Shown one piece after another: positions 1 through 11,075 of a stretch of 64,000 nucleotides of DNA (position 1 is the first letter of the stretch; the number at the start of each line of letters is the position of its first letter). The stretch comes from Macrobrachium rosenbergii (Eukaryota; Arthropoda; Malacostraca; Decapoda; Palaemonidae), in assembly GCF_040412425.1 (NCBI RefSeq), contig NC_089784.1:38398070-38462069 (forward strand), given 5' to 3'. The position numbers and the translations under genes were made by a program. The notes below the pieces were generated by a model that was not told where the DNA came from, searched no databases, and worked only from the letters and a program-made list of their open reading frames with translations.

Positions 1-215
1 CAGCGCTGAAAGGGAAACTGACAGTAGGAAGGGTTGAAAGATGTACCAAGAGAAAAACCTCGCAGTCCAACTAAGAAACAATTGTTAGAGAGGCTGGAAA
101 GTCAGTCAAAGAAATGAAAGAGGTTGCAGCTAAGGGGCCGAAGGGACGCTGCACAGAACCTTAAGCGATGCCTACAGAGCACCACGTGAGGTGCACTGAC
201 GGACTACTTCCCTAC
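1..215 (+). repeat. Interspersed repeat, truncated by window edge
   Basis: The same block recurs in this window at about 18671-18760 and 33840-33985. The most conserved part runs from GCAGCTAAGGGGCCGAAGGG through GACGCTGCA to GTGAGGTGCACTGACGG (about 127-202). Three diverged copies show it is a dispersed repeat. No coding potential and no recognisable ends are visible. From general knowledge similar sequence is common in decapod genomes, but the class is not known to me. Confidence 0.6.
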
Positions 216-218
216 GTA

Positions 219-304
<86 letters not shown>
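219..304. repeat. Compound microsatellite (GT)n(GA)n
   Basis: A short GT run passes directly into about 72 bp of pure GA. Long Ser-Leu repeat frames on the opposite strand are artefacts of this array. Confidence 0.97.
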
Positions 305-306
<2 letters not shown>

Positions 307-462
307 CCAGACCAGCAGCAAAGTAAAAAAAAAATTATAACATCACAGTATATGTGCACAACTGAAATACACTTGTGAGCATACATACACAAGATGAACC
401 CTTGTACTGAACAGAGTAAAAGTTAACTCAACGATCCCAAGTTATCTATATTTGTACAGATC

Positions 463-466
<4 letters not shown>

Positions 467-534
<68 letters not shown>
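467..534. repeat. Microsatellite (GA)n
   Basis: Pure GA dinucleotide array of about 68 bp. Confidence 0.97.
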
Positions 535-536
<2 letters not shown>

Positions 537-1489
537 AGGCCGAAAAACGGAAGTGGCATATCACAGAAAACCACAAAATGCACCAACATCCACAAACCCA
601 CCCACCCCCTACTAACCCTAGAGACTAGCCCCACCCTTCCAGCTGTAATAACTTTTTGTGGAAAACTTCAGTATCTAAAAAGAAGTCTATTGTCAACTAA
701 TATCAAGAGTTGTCGTTCTCCTATAAAAAGCTGTTCGATGATGTCGACGTATCAGCGTGTCTTTTTTTCTTTGCCCGGGGAATGTTATGCCATCCGTCAC
801 GAACACTGAGGATGCCTCATAATCCTCTCCAATACAAGATTCCTACAATGAAAAACACTAGTTAACCATGCTATTAAACCCATGTCTGTTAAAATGGACA
901 AAACCCGCACGGGATAAGCGTCAAGCCTATTAACCTCTAAGTAACCGTCCGAAGAGCAGAATGCGTTATGCATCACTATCATTTATATTATTCTAATAAA
1001 AGAGCAACTCCCATGAAACGGCTACGAGACAGACTCTAGAGTAAGATTCAGCGGAGCAGATTGTCCAAGAGAAAAGCGACATACGGCCGCACAAAGAATA
1101 ACAAATGGCTCTTCTCTAACACACTGAATATATTCCAAGTATATTTTTAAAGCCTATAACTTCGTCATCCAAGTTTCACTCGACAGCGAAGACTTGACTT
1201 CAGGCTATTCTCACCTAATCACACGTGCCAAGCCTCCTCCTCCCCCGCCCACAGGCTTCAACCTCACCAGTTCCTCAACTGGACTTTCCTCGAATCCGAT
1301 TCTGACAATACTCCAAGAAAACAGCAGTCACTCCAGGGGGTCAAAAAGCTCCAAAATACCCTTCAGTTGTGACCAAGATAAATTTTATGTAAATGCACGG
1401 CCTCACTCAATGATGGCTGCCAAATACGGTATACAGTACCTAAAACCATTAGAAATGTCAACGAGAAAAATATGCACCAGAGCACGTGA

Positions 1490-1494
<5 letters not shown>
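535..1494. other. Non-coding stretch, nothing recognised
   Basis: No frame here resembles a known protein and no splice-bounded exon is evident. The 99-codon frame at 1194-1493 is proline/serine rich and ends at a TA microsatellite; I treat it as chance. Confidence 0.5.

Positions 1495-1567
<73 letters not shown>
1495..1567. repeat. Microsatellite (TA)n
   Basis: Pure TA array of about 73 bp just left of a MITE-like element. Confidence 0.97.
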
Positions 1568-1570
<3 letters not shown>

Positions 1571-1576
1571 CACACA

Positions 1577-1775
1577 CACTAGCGGATCATGGGGGGTGAC
1601 CTGGGCACGCCCCTCCCCACATGAACAGTGACAAATAATGATACTGAAGATTTCGATGATGATAACATAAATGAAAATATAAAAATGGGAAAATTAAATT
1701 ATTATAGATATAGATATATAATATATATGTATATGAAAATTGGTGCCCCCTGAGATTTTTCTGGATCCGCTGGTG
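1577..1775. mobile_element. MITE-like element with short inverted ends
   Basis: The left end reads CACTAGCGGATCATGG and the right end, read on the minus strand, CACCAGCGGATCCAG. This gives inverted termini of about 14 bp around a 199 bp AT-rich, non-coding body. A run of G/C follows both ends (GGGGGGTGACC and CAGGGGGCACC). TA microsatellites lie 9 to 14 bp outside both ends. Size, inverted ends and lack of coding capacity suggest a non-autonomous DNA transposon. The target-site duplication is not clear because the flanks are simple repeat. Confidence 0.45.
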
Positions 1776-1787
1776 TATGCATGTGTG

Positions 1788-1788
<1 letters not shown>

Positions 1789-1869
<81 letters not shown>
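1789..1869. repeat. Microsatellite (TA)n
   Basis: TA array of about 81 bp, right neighbour of the MITE-like element. Confidence 0.96.
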
Positions 1870-1874
<5 letters not shown>

Positions 1875-2756
1875 ACAATGACGATTTATGTATCTATCAA
1901 CCACAAGAAAATGAAAGAGGGTTGTAAATCCTGCCCGGTGTCGGTTGTATTGCTAGGCCATCTTCAGAGGACTGATACAAAGTGGTAGAAATTCACAATA
2001 TAGGTGCTAGCAACATAGTACATACGAACAAAACTAAATATTCACGCCTGACAGGTGCTCATAGGTGGAGTTCTACACTGACTTGTGACTGGCCAATTTT
2101 TACAAATCTAGTTATCGTGCTGGTGCATTGCTTCCCTCTTCAGTCTATCAAAAACTAGTTGAAATTTATACATCTAGCATATTTCTTCTGTAATTGATAG
2201 ACCAAGTTTACACTTGCATTGACTGATATTCATACTTACAAAACTTTCTTTTATAAAACTACACTCAACGATGTGCACTGCCAGTGATTTATCACAAACT
2301 TTCTTTTTTGCCCCTGACCAGTTGATTACATGACCGTTTCTATTAACTTGCAAAAATTCCACTGTTCACCTGTGAATACCTTACACATCTTTTATTCGGT
2401 TCTCTTTCCTTCCCGAGGTTTTCCCAGTTTGACCAATATGACGTGGAATTTGGTATACAAATCCTTAAGCATTGTTGGACGAGTTCTTTATAAGTACACG
2501 TTTCTTTGGTTTATTGTTCTTAAATGCCACGATAACTCCAAAAATCTTCAGCAGATGGGGAATATCTTTGAAATTATTACTATGTACTACAAGCTAGTCA
2601 GCAGCGCATAAAATCACACCCTCTCGCTCCACTGCGCCATGCACCCCTACCTTTCAAGTACTCCGGTGCTTCCTGGTTGAGCAGGTCTCTTCCCATACCT
2701 CGTTACTTCAATTGGTTGCATTTCTAAGTCTTCCTTTCCTCCTAACATATCCGAAA
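1870..2756. other. Non-coding stretch, nothing recognised
   Basis: AT-rich unique-looking sequence. Frames at 2174-2362 (minus) and 2330-2611 (plus) show no family signature. Confidence 0.5.
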
Positions 2757-2760
2757 CAGA

Positions 2761-2880
2761 CTTTACTAAACACATCATCCTATTCTATTTCCACAGGACC
2801 ATCCCATCTCATCAAGAAACAGCGCCTTTACTAAACCTATCATCCTATTTTATTTCAACAGGACCATCCCATCTCATCAA
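2761..2880 (+). repeat. Tandem duplication, 65 bp period, two units
   Basis: Units 2761-2815 and 2826-2880 both start CTTTACTAAAC and end CCATCCCATCTCATCAA, with a few substitutions. It lies at the 3' side of the minus-strand LINE remnant. Confidence 0.9.
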
Positions 2881-3426
2881 ATCGTCTTAATTCCGCACTC
2901 AGGGCTTTCCAACGATATACCTTTCATAAACCTTCACCCTCCCTTCTCGTGGTTCTTACCCAAGTAGGTTTGGGTCTCTCCCAAGTCTCCTGGTGACCAG
3001 CGGAGCCCAGTTGACACTATCGAGAACTATTCTCCCATAGGTTGTGCGAAGGACATGTCCACACCATCTCCCTCTCCCTTTCATCATGACCTACCCCTTT
3101 GGTATCATTTCTCGCTCTATCCTGCCATCTGGATCCTTATCTTCTTCTTAATGCTTTATTCTCAAAAGTACATCATCTTTTTGATATAGTTTAATTTTCA
3201 TACCCATAGACCAGTGTGTGTGCTTAGTTGAAAGTTGTTCTGGATCTCATTATCCCTAAATACTTTAAACGTTCAACCTCATCAGTCCTTTCCCAATCTA
3301 ATGTCACTTCATCCCATTGGCATACTTCGTTCCATTACTTCTGTTTTCCTTAATTTGTTTCCAATCTTTTCTCTCTAGATATATGATGTATTCTATTAAG
3401 CATCCGTTGCAAATCTTGTGGTGTTG

Positions 3427-3432
<6 letters not shown>
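2881..3432 (-). pseudogene. Decayed non-LTR retrotransposon RT (LINE) fragment
   Basis: Read on the minus strand from 3432 downward, conceptual translation gives pieces typical of the palm-to-thumb part of LINE reverse transcriptases: LQRMLNRIHHISRE, then DEVERLKYLG, and further on a WCGHV block with the basic, proline-containing tail found near the C-terminus of such proteins. Several stops and frame changes interrupt it. The 5' side ends at a TA microsatellite at 3429. The clade (RTE/CR1-like or other) cannot be fixed by eye. A second piece of the same RT segment lies in opposite orientation on the other side of the TA array. Confidence 0.6.

Positions 3433-3507
<75 letters not shown>
3429..3507. 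repeat. Microsatellite (TA)n between inverted LINE arms
   Basis: Pure TA array of about 79 bp. The sequences on its two sides (about 3302-3428 and 3550-3690) are imperfect reverse complements. Confidence 0.95.
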
Positions 3508-3510
<3 letters not shown>

Positions 3511-3544
3511 TATATAAGTAACATGAATGGCTTACTGTAATCTA

Positions 3545-3690
3545 ACAGTCCTATATAATATGCGGAAACACCGCAAGACTTGCAACGTTTGCTTAATAGA
3601 ATGCATCATACATCTAGAGAGATGAAATTCGAAACAAATTAAGAAAATCAGAGGTAAAGAGGACGAAGTATGGCGAGAGGATGGGATAAC
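3545..3690 (+). pseudogene. Second LINE RT fragment, opposite orientation
   Basis: On the plus strand this gives [20 protein letters not shown] before running into stops, the same RT segment as the minus-strand copy ending at 3432. DNA matches include TTAATAGAATGCATCATACA against the complement of the left arm. Left and right arms form a foldback of about 130 bp. Confidence 0.6.
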
Positions 3691-3698
3691 AGATGGAG

Positions 3699-3723
3699 CA
3701 CACACACACATATAGATATATAT

Positions 3724-3785
<62 letters not shown>

Positions 3786-3814
3786 TATATATAAATAGAT
3801 ATATATATATATAT

Positions 3815-3866
<52 letters not shown>
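3699..3866. repeat. Compound microsatellite (CA)n and TA/GATA array
   Basis: A short CA run, then a TATAGATA-punctuated TA array of about 155 bp with interruptions near 3723-3732, 3783-3802 and 3815. Confidence 0.95.
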
Positions 3867-4096
3867 TGTAAGTTCATGAAAAGAGAGTTCAGGATTAAAG
3901 ACGGAGAGCGAGAGAGAAAGGGAGCAAGCATCATGAGGTTATTAGCAACCTCCTTCGTCCAGAGAGGAAAGGTCACGGAGGAGCCTGAATAAAGTGCCTA
4001 GTCACAATAATTAATTTACTACCTAAAAAAGAACATATTGCAATATTCTTTCAACTGAAATTAGGCGATTGGAAACAATGAAAGTAGTCGTCAAAG

Positions 4097-4102
<6 letters not shown>

Positions 4103-4151
<49 letters not shown>
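4103..4151. repeat. Microsatellite (GA)n
   Basis: GA array of about 49 bp preceded by an imperfect AAAG run. Confidence 0.96.
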
Positions 4152-4154
<3 letters not shown>

Positions 4155-4828
4155 TACTCCAACTCCCAAACCATCCAAGATCATTGTCTTGCCGCCATGC
4201 CATGCTTAAGCCAACCCCAACCCCCTCCCTTCCCTCAACAGGGAGTGACACGCGATGCCGCCCTCCCCCGTCACATTCACTGAAAATGACGAGTCTTCTG
4301 GTGGGGCATCTCCCTCCAAACCAAGCTAAACCATCAATCTCCTTGAACCAATGTTATCTGATATTTGCTCGTTGCCTCCGCCAGTTTTATTTAGTCGTGA
4401 TAATTTCCTGCCAATAATAGTTTTCAAAAAAACTGTATTAATAAGCAACTTCATTCCTTTTTAGATTCTTTACTAAAAATAATTTATCATTTTCCCATGA
4501 AAAAATAAAAATTTGGTGCGAATTCCCTATCATAAACTTTCACTGTAATTCCAAAGCTGGACATTCTCTTCTTTTTTTTTTCCCCCCAATTTCCGGTTCA
4601 ATGACATTCAATGTGTCATTTTTTCAACTGTTTCGAAAAAAAAAGCATTAACTGTAATTATTCCTAATCAATACGATTTTCACGTTGGTTACTTTTTCAA
4701 AGAGATCATACCTCAATTTTCCAGTAGAGTATTTTCAATTATTGGAAATCAAGTCTCCCCATTTTTCTCCAATTTTCCAAGTTTTCAAAACGAAAGTAGT
4801 AATTCTAAGTTAATTCCTTTAGAGTATT
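4152..4828. other. Non-coding stretch, nothing recognised
   Basis: AT-rich sequence with short poly-T and poly-A runs (near 4570 and 4637). No gene or element recognised. Confidence 0.5.
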
Positions 4829-5270
4829 TTTACCAGGCCACTGAGTTAAAAGAACTCTTCGGGCCTGGCCCGAAGGATTATTTAGTAATCTTCTGTAAAA
4901 TTTACTGGCAATATATTAGATTTTATTTAAGAGGTTGCCGTGTTGTACAAATGTTAAAACTGACAGAAAATGTTCTCGTTTTCATCTAAAATTTCTTTCA
5001 TTTTGTGGTTTTTAAAATAAGTTTCTTGGGCGCTGATATTTTTGGCATTCCGTTAAAATATGCTTATAGAAACTTATGTTTGGCATACATCACAAACTGG
5101 TGGGGGATTGCGTGGTGTGCACATTAAACTGTGTTAGATGACTGTCCTATTCCTAATCTCATTAAGAGTGCTTCTTGTTTTCTATTATTTCTTGAAGATG
5201 ACAGCCACTGTCTGACTGTCTTTAACTCTTAATTTGTTCATTAAGGGGGCGTTATTCCAGTCACTTTCAA
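4829..5270 (-). pseudogene. 5'-truncated LINE ORF2 C-terminus with 3' tail
   Basis: On the minus strand the translation gives, in shifting frames, LRQW-type and RLGIGQSS pieces, a CDVCQ zinc-type block and KNHKMKEILDENENIF. These line up with the 17.6 kb copy (LRIGHTRLTHG, CPDC, NKSMKEILSESITF). The order is that of the C-terminal region after RNase H in I/Jockey-group LINEs. Its 3' tail (about 4829-4882) contains, on the minus strand, AATCCTTCGGGCC followed by CTCAGTGGCCTGG, the same tail carried by the SINE at 9.0 kb and the 17.6 kb LINE. Stops and frameshifts make it a dead copy. Confidence 0.65.
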
Positions 5271-5348
5271 CATTTTTCACACATTTTCAATCATTTTCTA
5301 TGCTTGGCAATTCGATGTAAAATCATGGTAAAACTATATGAAAAATAT

Positions 5349-5351
<3 letters not shown>

Positions 5352-5403
<52 letters not shown>

Positions 5404-5413
5404 GGTGGTGGTG
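5352..5413. repeat. Compound microsatellite (GA)n(GGT)n
   Basis: About 50 bp of GA followed directly by four GGT units and a G run. Confidence 0.96.
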
Positions 5414-5500
5414 GGGGGAGCATTACTCATGACAAACCTTTACCCATGACCTTTCAGTTCATCAACCAAGAAAACTAAAACATTCGACATTCTGCTTTTT

Positions 5501-5502
<2 letters not shown>

Positions 5503-5574
<72 letters not shown>
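5503..5574. repeat. Microsatellite (GA)n
   Basis: Pure GA array of about 72 bp. Confidence 0.97.
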
Positions 5575-5575
<1 letters not shown>

Positions 5576-6158
5576 ATTAAAAGAAAATACGGGCTGCTAT
5601 ATGCTTACTACATAAAGACAACACCCGCATTCTGCTTATTGTCAATAGCAAAACCAACACGAACTGCTTCTGTGGTGGAGCAACTTATGGCAATATGAAA
5701 AGAGACAAAAGAAAATGAGTACTCTTATTATTCAGCATGAACATATTGTATATTCTCACAGAGCAGTCTTCAAGAGAACAGAATGTCCGCTTCTGAGAAC
5801 ATATTTATATGAATATGAAGCACCAGAACTAATATTAATAAATGAAAATATTACAAATAAGCTTAAAATCTCAACAGTTGCCCCCGCACAAAAACATACA
5901 TCTTGCTTACGGAAATGGTAAAGGCTCCTAAAATTAACTCTTGATAACACTTATTCCAACAGTGATTTTAAAGCATGTTAGACTTTATATTATGTATGTA
6001 TGTATGTATGTACGTATGTGTGTGTTAATATATATCATCGACTTGACAGTATGTATGCATTTGTGTAATATGTATCATAAATGAACGTGCGCTTTATAAC
6101 ATTCAACATTTCGAAATGCCTCTCGCTTCTAGAAATGCCTCGTACTGCGTATGTTACA

Positions 6159-6164
<6 letters not shown>
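5575..6164. other. Non-coding stretch, nothing recognised
   Basis: Contains a short TATG-type run near 5993-6020. Short opposed frames around 5715-5950 are not recognisable. Confidence 0.5.

Positions 6165-6232
<68 letters not shown>
6165..6232. repeat. Microsatellite (GA)n
   Basis: Pure GA array of about 68 bp; produces an Arg-Glu repeat frame that should not be called a protein. Confidence 0.97.
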
Positions 6233-6235
<3 letters not shown>

Positions 6236-6557
6236 TTAACTGTCACAGAATATGATGGTACTTATCACTACTCAGAAGTTAACGATATCAACTATTTACA
6301 AGAGCCAATGATAACGATAAGTCAACAAATCTATGATTCATATCTTGTCAGGGTCACTTCCGAAGAAGCTCCTGACTTCATTAAACGTTTAGCGATGCTA
6401 ATTCCTTAAAGAGACATCAAATCATTCTCGACGGTCGTGCGAGATCCAGTTCTTCAATAAGGAAGGCAAAATTCTAACTGGTCTTGCAAGTAACGAAAGG
6501 TGACGAGCAAGGTGATTCGGCGGGAGGGTAGGTGTTTCTTCTTTTTCTTCTACTTCT

Positions 6558-6560
<3 letters not shown>

Positions 6561-6623
<63 letters not shown>
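6561..6623. repeat. Microsatellite (GA)n
   Basis: Pure GA array of about 63 bp. Confidence 0.97.
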
Positions 6624-6625
<2 letters not shown>

Positions 6626-6813
6626 TCTTTACATGCAATCTCAATTTCAAGACCGAAATGAACCATCATGTCTAGAGAAATCGCATCAAAGCACGCGAAA
6701 ACAAACAGGCGAGACGCCGTGAAGGAAATTCAAAGCGGACACTGAATGGCCTGAGGTCATGCAACCAACCACCGTAACAGTGGCAGGTCATTTCAATTTC
6801 TAAAGGTGGAGCC

Positions 6814-6816
<3 letters not shown>

Positions 6817-6866
<50 letters not shown>
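6817..6866. repeat. Microsatellite (GA)n
   Basis: Pure GA array of about 50 bp. Confidence 0.97.
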
Positions 6867-6869
<3 letters not shown>

Positions 6870-8197
6870 ACACACCGTTATCTCTTACAACAAAATCGTT
6901 ATCACCGCCAGATCAAGTATTAATCATTTTCACATTTACATAATAATGCAAACATAATGGGAACAAGTGTGTAAATTATCCTAAACAGTCAGTATCCTCA
7001 TTCTATATTCCTAATTATGCTTTAGACACTGGAAGCTTCCGTTATTTCGTACATGGACATGATACCATTACAATATCAATTGCAACTGCTTAAGTATTCT
7101 AGACAAAAAATACAAGCCTAATGGGGAAGCTTCAGCAAAAACACCCGATCCCTTTCTTTCCAGTGAGCCTCCGTACCAACAACCTGTGTACATAGTACGT
7201 CCTTTAACCCATCCTCTTTAATTAATGTCAGCGAGTGAACCACCTGGCTTACAGAAATGACCGTAACCGTACAATGATCGCTTTGTCACGCTGCACACGG
7301 CGTTTAGTTCTCCATTTACGAAATGGTGTGGTTCATGGTCTAAATTCCCCATCAACCATTTTCAACAAGGCTTAGTTTTCGACCTGTGGAAATGGAGGCT
7401 TTTGTATCTACACCTCTTATAAAATGTAGACTACTTTCGCCAAATTTCTGAATACCCAACCAAGTTTCACGACGATTACAACAATGGTCACTTATCTTCA
7501 ACAAACATTTCCGAGTTTTTCCATTATGACCTATAATTTCCAGTGCAGCTTCATTTCCGTGAAATGGACATACATCCTTCACCGGTTCCAAGATGGCATC
7601 TGTACCTGAACAAGCAAATTTTTCCTCAGACTGAGTACATCTTAGAAGTTCACCGGATCAAGAACTCGTGAAGAGTTCGCACTCGAAGAATCAATATACG
7701 ACAGTGAACCAATACGGTAGTCAAGTTTACAATCTACACGATGCTATTTCTCGTTAAGATCCTGGAAAAAAATGTTTTTGACCCAAAAGGCTCAAATGCA
7801 AGATACTTTGCAAATCTCCACTCTGTTTACCACACATCCTTGAGACACAATGCGCATTTCCCCTTTAACACTTCAAGCCATTAAGAATCACTCACTTTTC
7901 CTCTCAGTGCATTTATCTCATCCAATCAACGCTGATTATAATTATATAAAGCAACTAAAATTAGCGCAAGAATATTTTCCCTTTTATCAAACGTTTCATA
8001 AGTTACATCTGACGTTACTGACAAAATCTAATGGCCAGTGACTTAAAAGACTTTATTCAACAGAACAGCAACAGGCAGCTGTGGCCTTTCATCTTGAAGC
8101 AGAGGGATCACGTGGAAATCTAACCAAAATTCATCTTTGTCCTTTTCACAATAGTGGCCTCATAGTAAGTTACCCGAAATTACTAGCGCGAAAGTCG

Positions 8198-8201
<4 letters not shown>
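6867..8201. other. Non-coding stretch, nothing recognised
   Basis: One of the longer stretches without simple repeats. The minus-strand frame 7352-7591 (79 codons) is cysteine-containing but matches no family I know and has no clear splice signals. I see no supported gene. Confidence 0.45.

Positions 8202-8286
<85 letters not shown>
8202..8286. repeat. Microsatellite (GA)n
   Basis: Pure GA array of about 85 bp, among the longest in the window. Confidence 0.97.
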
Positions 8287-8289
<3 letters not shown>

Positions 8290-8500
8290 TTTACAGTTTC
8301 ACCTTACAGGTGGGATAAAAATAACCTGGCGTCGGTCGTCCCGTTTTGTCATTATACTGTACATTTTGACTGAGCAATGAACATGTCTTTAGTTAACTTC
8401 TCCTCTTCTCTAACCCTCAGCCATCCAGTCGCGAACCCGAACCACAGTAGTCGACTAACAGCTAGATATTACACATTTTAAAGTGATTGTATTTTTCCCA

Positions 8501-8631
8501 GGACACAAAGCTACGCTTTCACAAATGGAGTTTCTCGGCCATGGCGCGCTTCGGTAAAAATACAAATGACTGAAAATTTGTAATTTGTGCCGACGAGAAT
8601 ACAAAGCTACGTTTTCATAAATGAAGACTGG
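8501..8631 (+). repeat. Short direct repeat pair
   Basis: ACACAAAGCTACGCTTTCAC near 8502 recurs as ATACAAAGCTACGTTTTCAT near 8598, each followed by AAATG(G/A)AG. Units are about 30 bp and 96 bp apart. Origin unknown. Confidence 0.7.
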
Positions 8632-8785
8632 CGCTTAGGAGGGAGGGCGATGCGTCCGGGGGCACCTTCAGGATGCTGCCCTCAGGTCGTGACGGACACA
8701 GGCATAAGCTACGACCCTTGGTCGGAACAAACCTATTTACTGAAATTTTCGGTAATCGAAAGAATGTCTTGCAGTTTGTGAGAGA

Positions 8786-9064
8786 GTTCCTCGTTGGACG
8801 AGTCGGTAGAGTTCTCGATGTCACTCTGCAAGGCCCGAGTTCGAGTCTCCGGCCGGCCAACGAAGAATTAGAGGAATTTATTTCTGGTGATAGACATTCA
8901 TTTCTCGGTATAATGTGGTTCGGATTCCACAATAAGCTGTAGGTCCCGTTGCTAGGTAACCAATTGGTTCTTAACCACGCAAAATAAGTCTAATCCTTCG
9001 GGCCAGCCCTAGGAGAGCTGTTAATCAGCTCAGTGGTCTGGTTAAACTAAGGTATACTTAACTT
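8786..9064 (+). mobile_element. tRNA-derived SINE with LINE-like 3' tail
   Basis: The 5' end (8786 to about 8862) looks like a tRNA: TGGACGAGTCGGTAGAG has A-box form and GAGTTCGAGTCTCC has B-box form, with complementary-looking stem ends. An unrelated body follows. The 3' tail AATCCTTCGGGCCAGCCCTA ... CTCAGTGGTCTGGTTAAACT is shared with the LINE copies at 18.24 and 4.83 kb. It ends in a short irregular A/T-rich run. Probable target-site duplications are AGTTTGTGAGAGA (8773-8785) and AGTTCGTGAGATG (9065-9077), 11 of 13 bases equal. It has no coding capacity and would be moved by LINE enzymes. Confidence 0.82.
8795..8850 (+). promoter_or_regulatory. Internal RNA polymerase III promoter (A and B boxes) of SINE
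   Basis: A-box-like TGGACGAGTCGG at 8795-8806 and B-box-like GTTCGAGTC at 8839-8847, spaced as in tRNA genes. Expected to bind TFIIIC; activity is inferred only. Confidence 0.7.
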
Positions 9065-9401
9065 AGTTCGTGAGATGGACGTGTTAGGCGATCAGAGAGA
9101 ATTTAAATCTTGGGTTGAAATAAGCGACATAATAACTAGTTCCAAAGAACGTAAATCCTTAATAAATGCCTTCTGTGGGACTTACGACTGTATATATAAA
9201 GCATTGACATCAACAGTTCAATAATGAACCTACATCTAAACTAAAACTGTCCTCAAGACCTGTTGTAATAAGGAAAAACTATAAAAAATACCTGAAGAAC
9301 CTACGCTACAAAAAACTGGATGGCGTGTTAACCCGACTGGGTGTATGAAGAGGCGATTTTTGTGGCCACCATTTGTATGCGACAACACCTCTTCCTAGTT
9401 C

Positions 9402-9423
9402 TCTCTCTCTCTCTCTCTCTCTG
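9402..9423. repeat. Short (CT)n microsatellite
   Basis: 22 bp CT run, one of few long arrays with CT on the plus strand. Confidence 0.95.
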
Positions 9424-9618
9424 GGTCTCTCTCCATGCACCAACGGACGCGGCAAAGTAAGGAAGGACCCCTATGAACCCCATAAAGGTACCTCCTCCCA
9501 CCCACTCCCTTCACCACCCAACGTGGAACCACTTCCACATCCTGGATGGACAAACGGACATCGCACCCGCGGATAAACAACTGACAAGACTAAACCAACG
9601 GGGCACAAAAGGCTTACA

Positions 9619-9885
9619 GGGGTCTTTGACCTGACAACTATTGAGGAGACGGCGGTGACCTGACATGATGACATGGGCAACACAGCTCCATTCACCCAAC
9701 TGCTTTCGTCGAAAGCTACCTCTAACCCAGCCGTGTTTGCAGGGCTCTTTGACCTCTCCACCACTAATGGAGGCTGTCTTGGACCTAATACAATTGTTGA
9801 GAGCTGTCTTTGACATGACAACTGGGGCTTAAAGCTTTCTTTAAGATCGCTTATTATTTCTGAGAGCTGTCTTTAGCCCGAAAAC
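9619..9885 (+). repeat. Degenerate local repeats around GCTGTCTTTGAC
   Basis: GGTCTTTGACCTGACAACT, GCTCTTTGACCTCTCCAC, GCTGTCTTGGACC, GCTGTCTTTGACATGACAAC and GCTGTCTTTAGCC recur within 270 bp with irregular spacing. It looks like an old, decayed minisatellite. Overlapping minus-strand frames of about 100 codons result from its low stop content. Confidence 0.5.
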
Positions 9886-10182
9886 TGTTGCCGCCAGTGG
9901 AAATCTTCGAGCTGAAAATTATACTTCAAATGGCAAACAGCAGTAGCCTAATCAAACCCACAGTACTTTTCTAAGGAGGCAATTTAAAAGAAATAACACT
10001 TTGGACAAACCTTATTATTATAATTTCCGGTTTAGATAATTATGATTCTCTAAAACATGTACATGTGTACGTAATAAACACCAGAATGCAAACATAACAT
10101 ATTTCTTTACATACACACAAGTACTTCCACGGGGTACTAATCAAAACCAAACACTTCTGCTCTCTCATTTCAGCTACACATA

Positions 10183-10183
10183 A

Positions 10184-10271
<88 letters not shown>
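10183..10271. repeat. Compound microsatellite (CA)n(GA)n
   Basis: About 16 bp CA followed by about 73 bp GA. Confidence 0.97.
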
Positions 10272-10274
<3 letters not shown>

Positions 10275-10898
10275 GTTCATATTATGAAGCATGATTTTCA
10301 AGCGATCAGCTGACTGCCATGCATTCTCGCCATGGCCCAGACAACACATGGCTCGCATACTAAAGAAGTGTCAACAACTCGGGCCATGTCCTTGGGACTA
10401 CGTACAGAAATGTGATACTTTTAGTACATGTACGTCCACCGTTAAGCTAAAGGGCTTAAAATCTAAGAAAGGATGCTTTATTAACCATAATACTGTGAAG
10501 ATTTGTAAAAGAAAAATATAAAAGGGGATTTATTTCCTAAAATATTACATAAAAAGTAATGGTATTAAAAACCCTGGTATGAGAGACCTATTTCAAAGTT
10601 CTTATTAAAGAACAATAATTCCACAAGGTATCTGAAAATTCCCCAAGCCTACATTTTGGGTGTTTAATTAACTCAAAAGTAACAATGATAAATGAACTAG
10701 ATCAATTAAATGTTTTTGTCCACAATATTTCCTCGCAACAGTATAACCAATAATGCTGTCTTAACAAAACATTTTGTGAATATGAAGAAATTCATCTATC
10801 TAGAATGCATGAAATTCTCTAGCGACAAAAGGCGTCTCACAGATCCCGCCACATGGAGGTGGTGGTGGAGGCCAGGCCCGCTTCGTCGCAACAGCATT
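10272..10898. other. Non-coding stretch, nothing recognised
   Basis: The 76-codon plus frame 10291-10521 is not recognisable. AT-rich sequence follows. Confidence 0.45.
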
Positions 10899-10920
10899 CA
10901 CACACACACACACACACACA
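10899..10920. repeat. Short (CA)n microsatellite
   Basis: 22 bp CA run following a GGTGGTGGTGGAGG patch. Confidence 0.95.
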
Positions 10921-11010
10921 ACGACACTCTTAGCCCGTCCACAGAACTCGGCGGGGGAGGGCAAAACTCATCATCAAGTACTCTGCACAAAGGGAATGTA
11001 GTGGCAAGTC

Positions 11011-11013
<3 letters not shown>

Positions 11014-11073
<60 letters not shown>
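11014..11073. repeat. Microsatellite (GA)n
   Basis: Pure GA array of about 60 bp. Confidence 0.97.

Positions 11074-11075
<2 letters not shown>

Larger units (their letters stand above)
8773..9077. repeat. Candidate SINE target-site duplications
   Basis: 13 bp direct repeats directly abut the SINE: 8773-8785 and 9065-9077, with two differences. Confidence 0.55.

Noticed and set aside
204..392. Ser-Leu, Arg-Glu and Ile-Tyr repeat frames across the window (for example 204-392, 1587-1904, 3614-3976, 10170-10358, 15575-15814, 17163-17408)
   Set aside because: They are translations of GA, CT and TA microsatellites and carry no gene evidence.
7352..7591. 79-codon minus frame with several cysteines
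   Set aside because: The cysteine spacing fits no zinc finger pattern I know; no supporting context.
8786..8862. Functional tRNA gene
   Set aside because: A and B boxes are present, but the sequence continues into a SINE body with a LINE tail and target duplications, and the acceptor and anticodon stems are poor.
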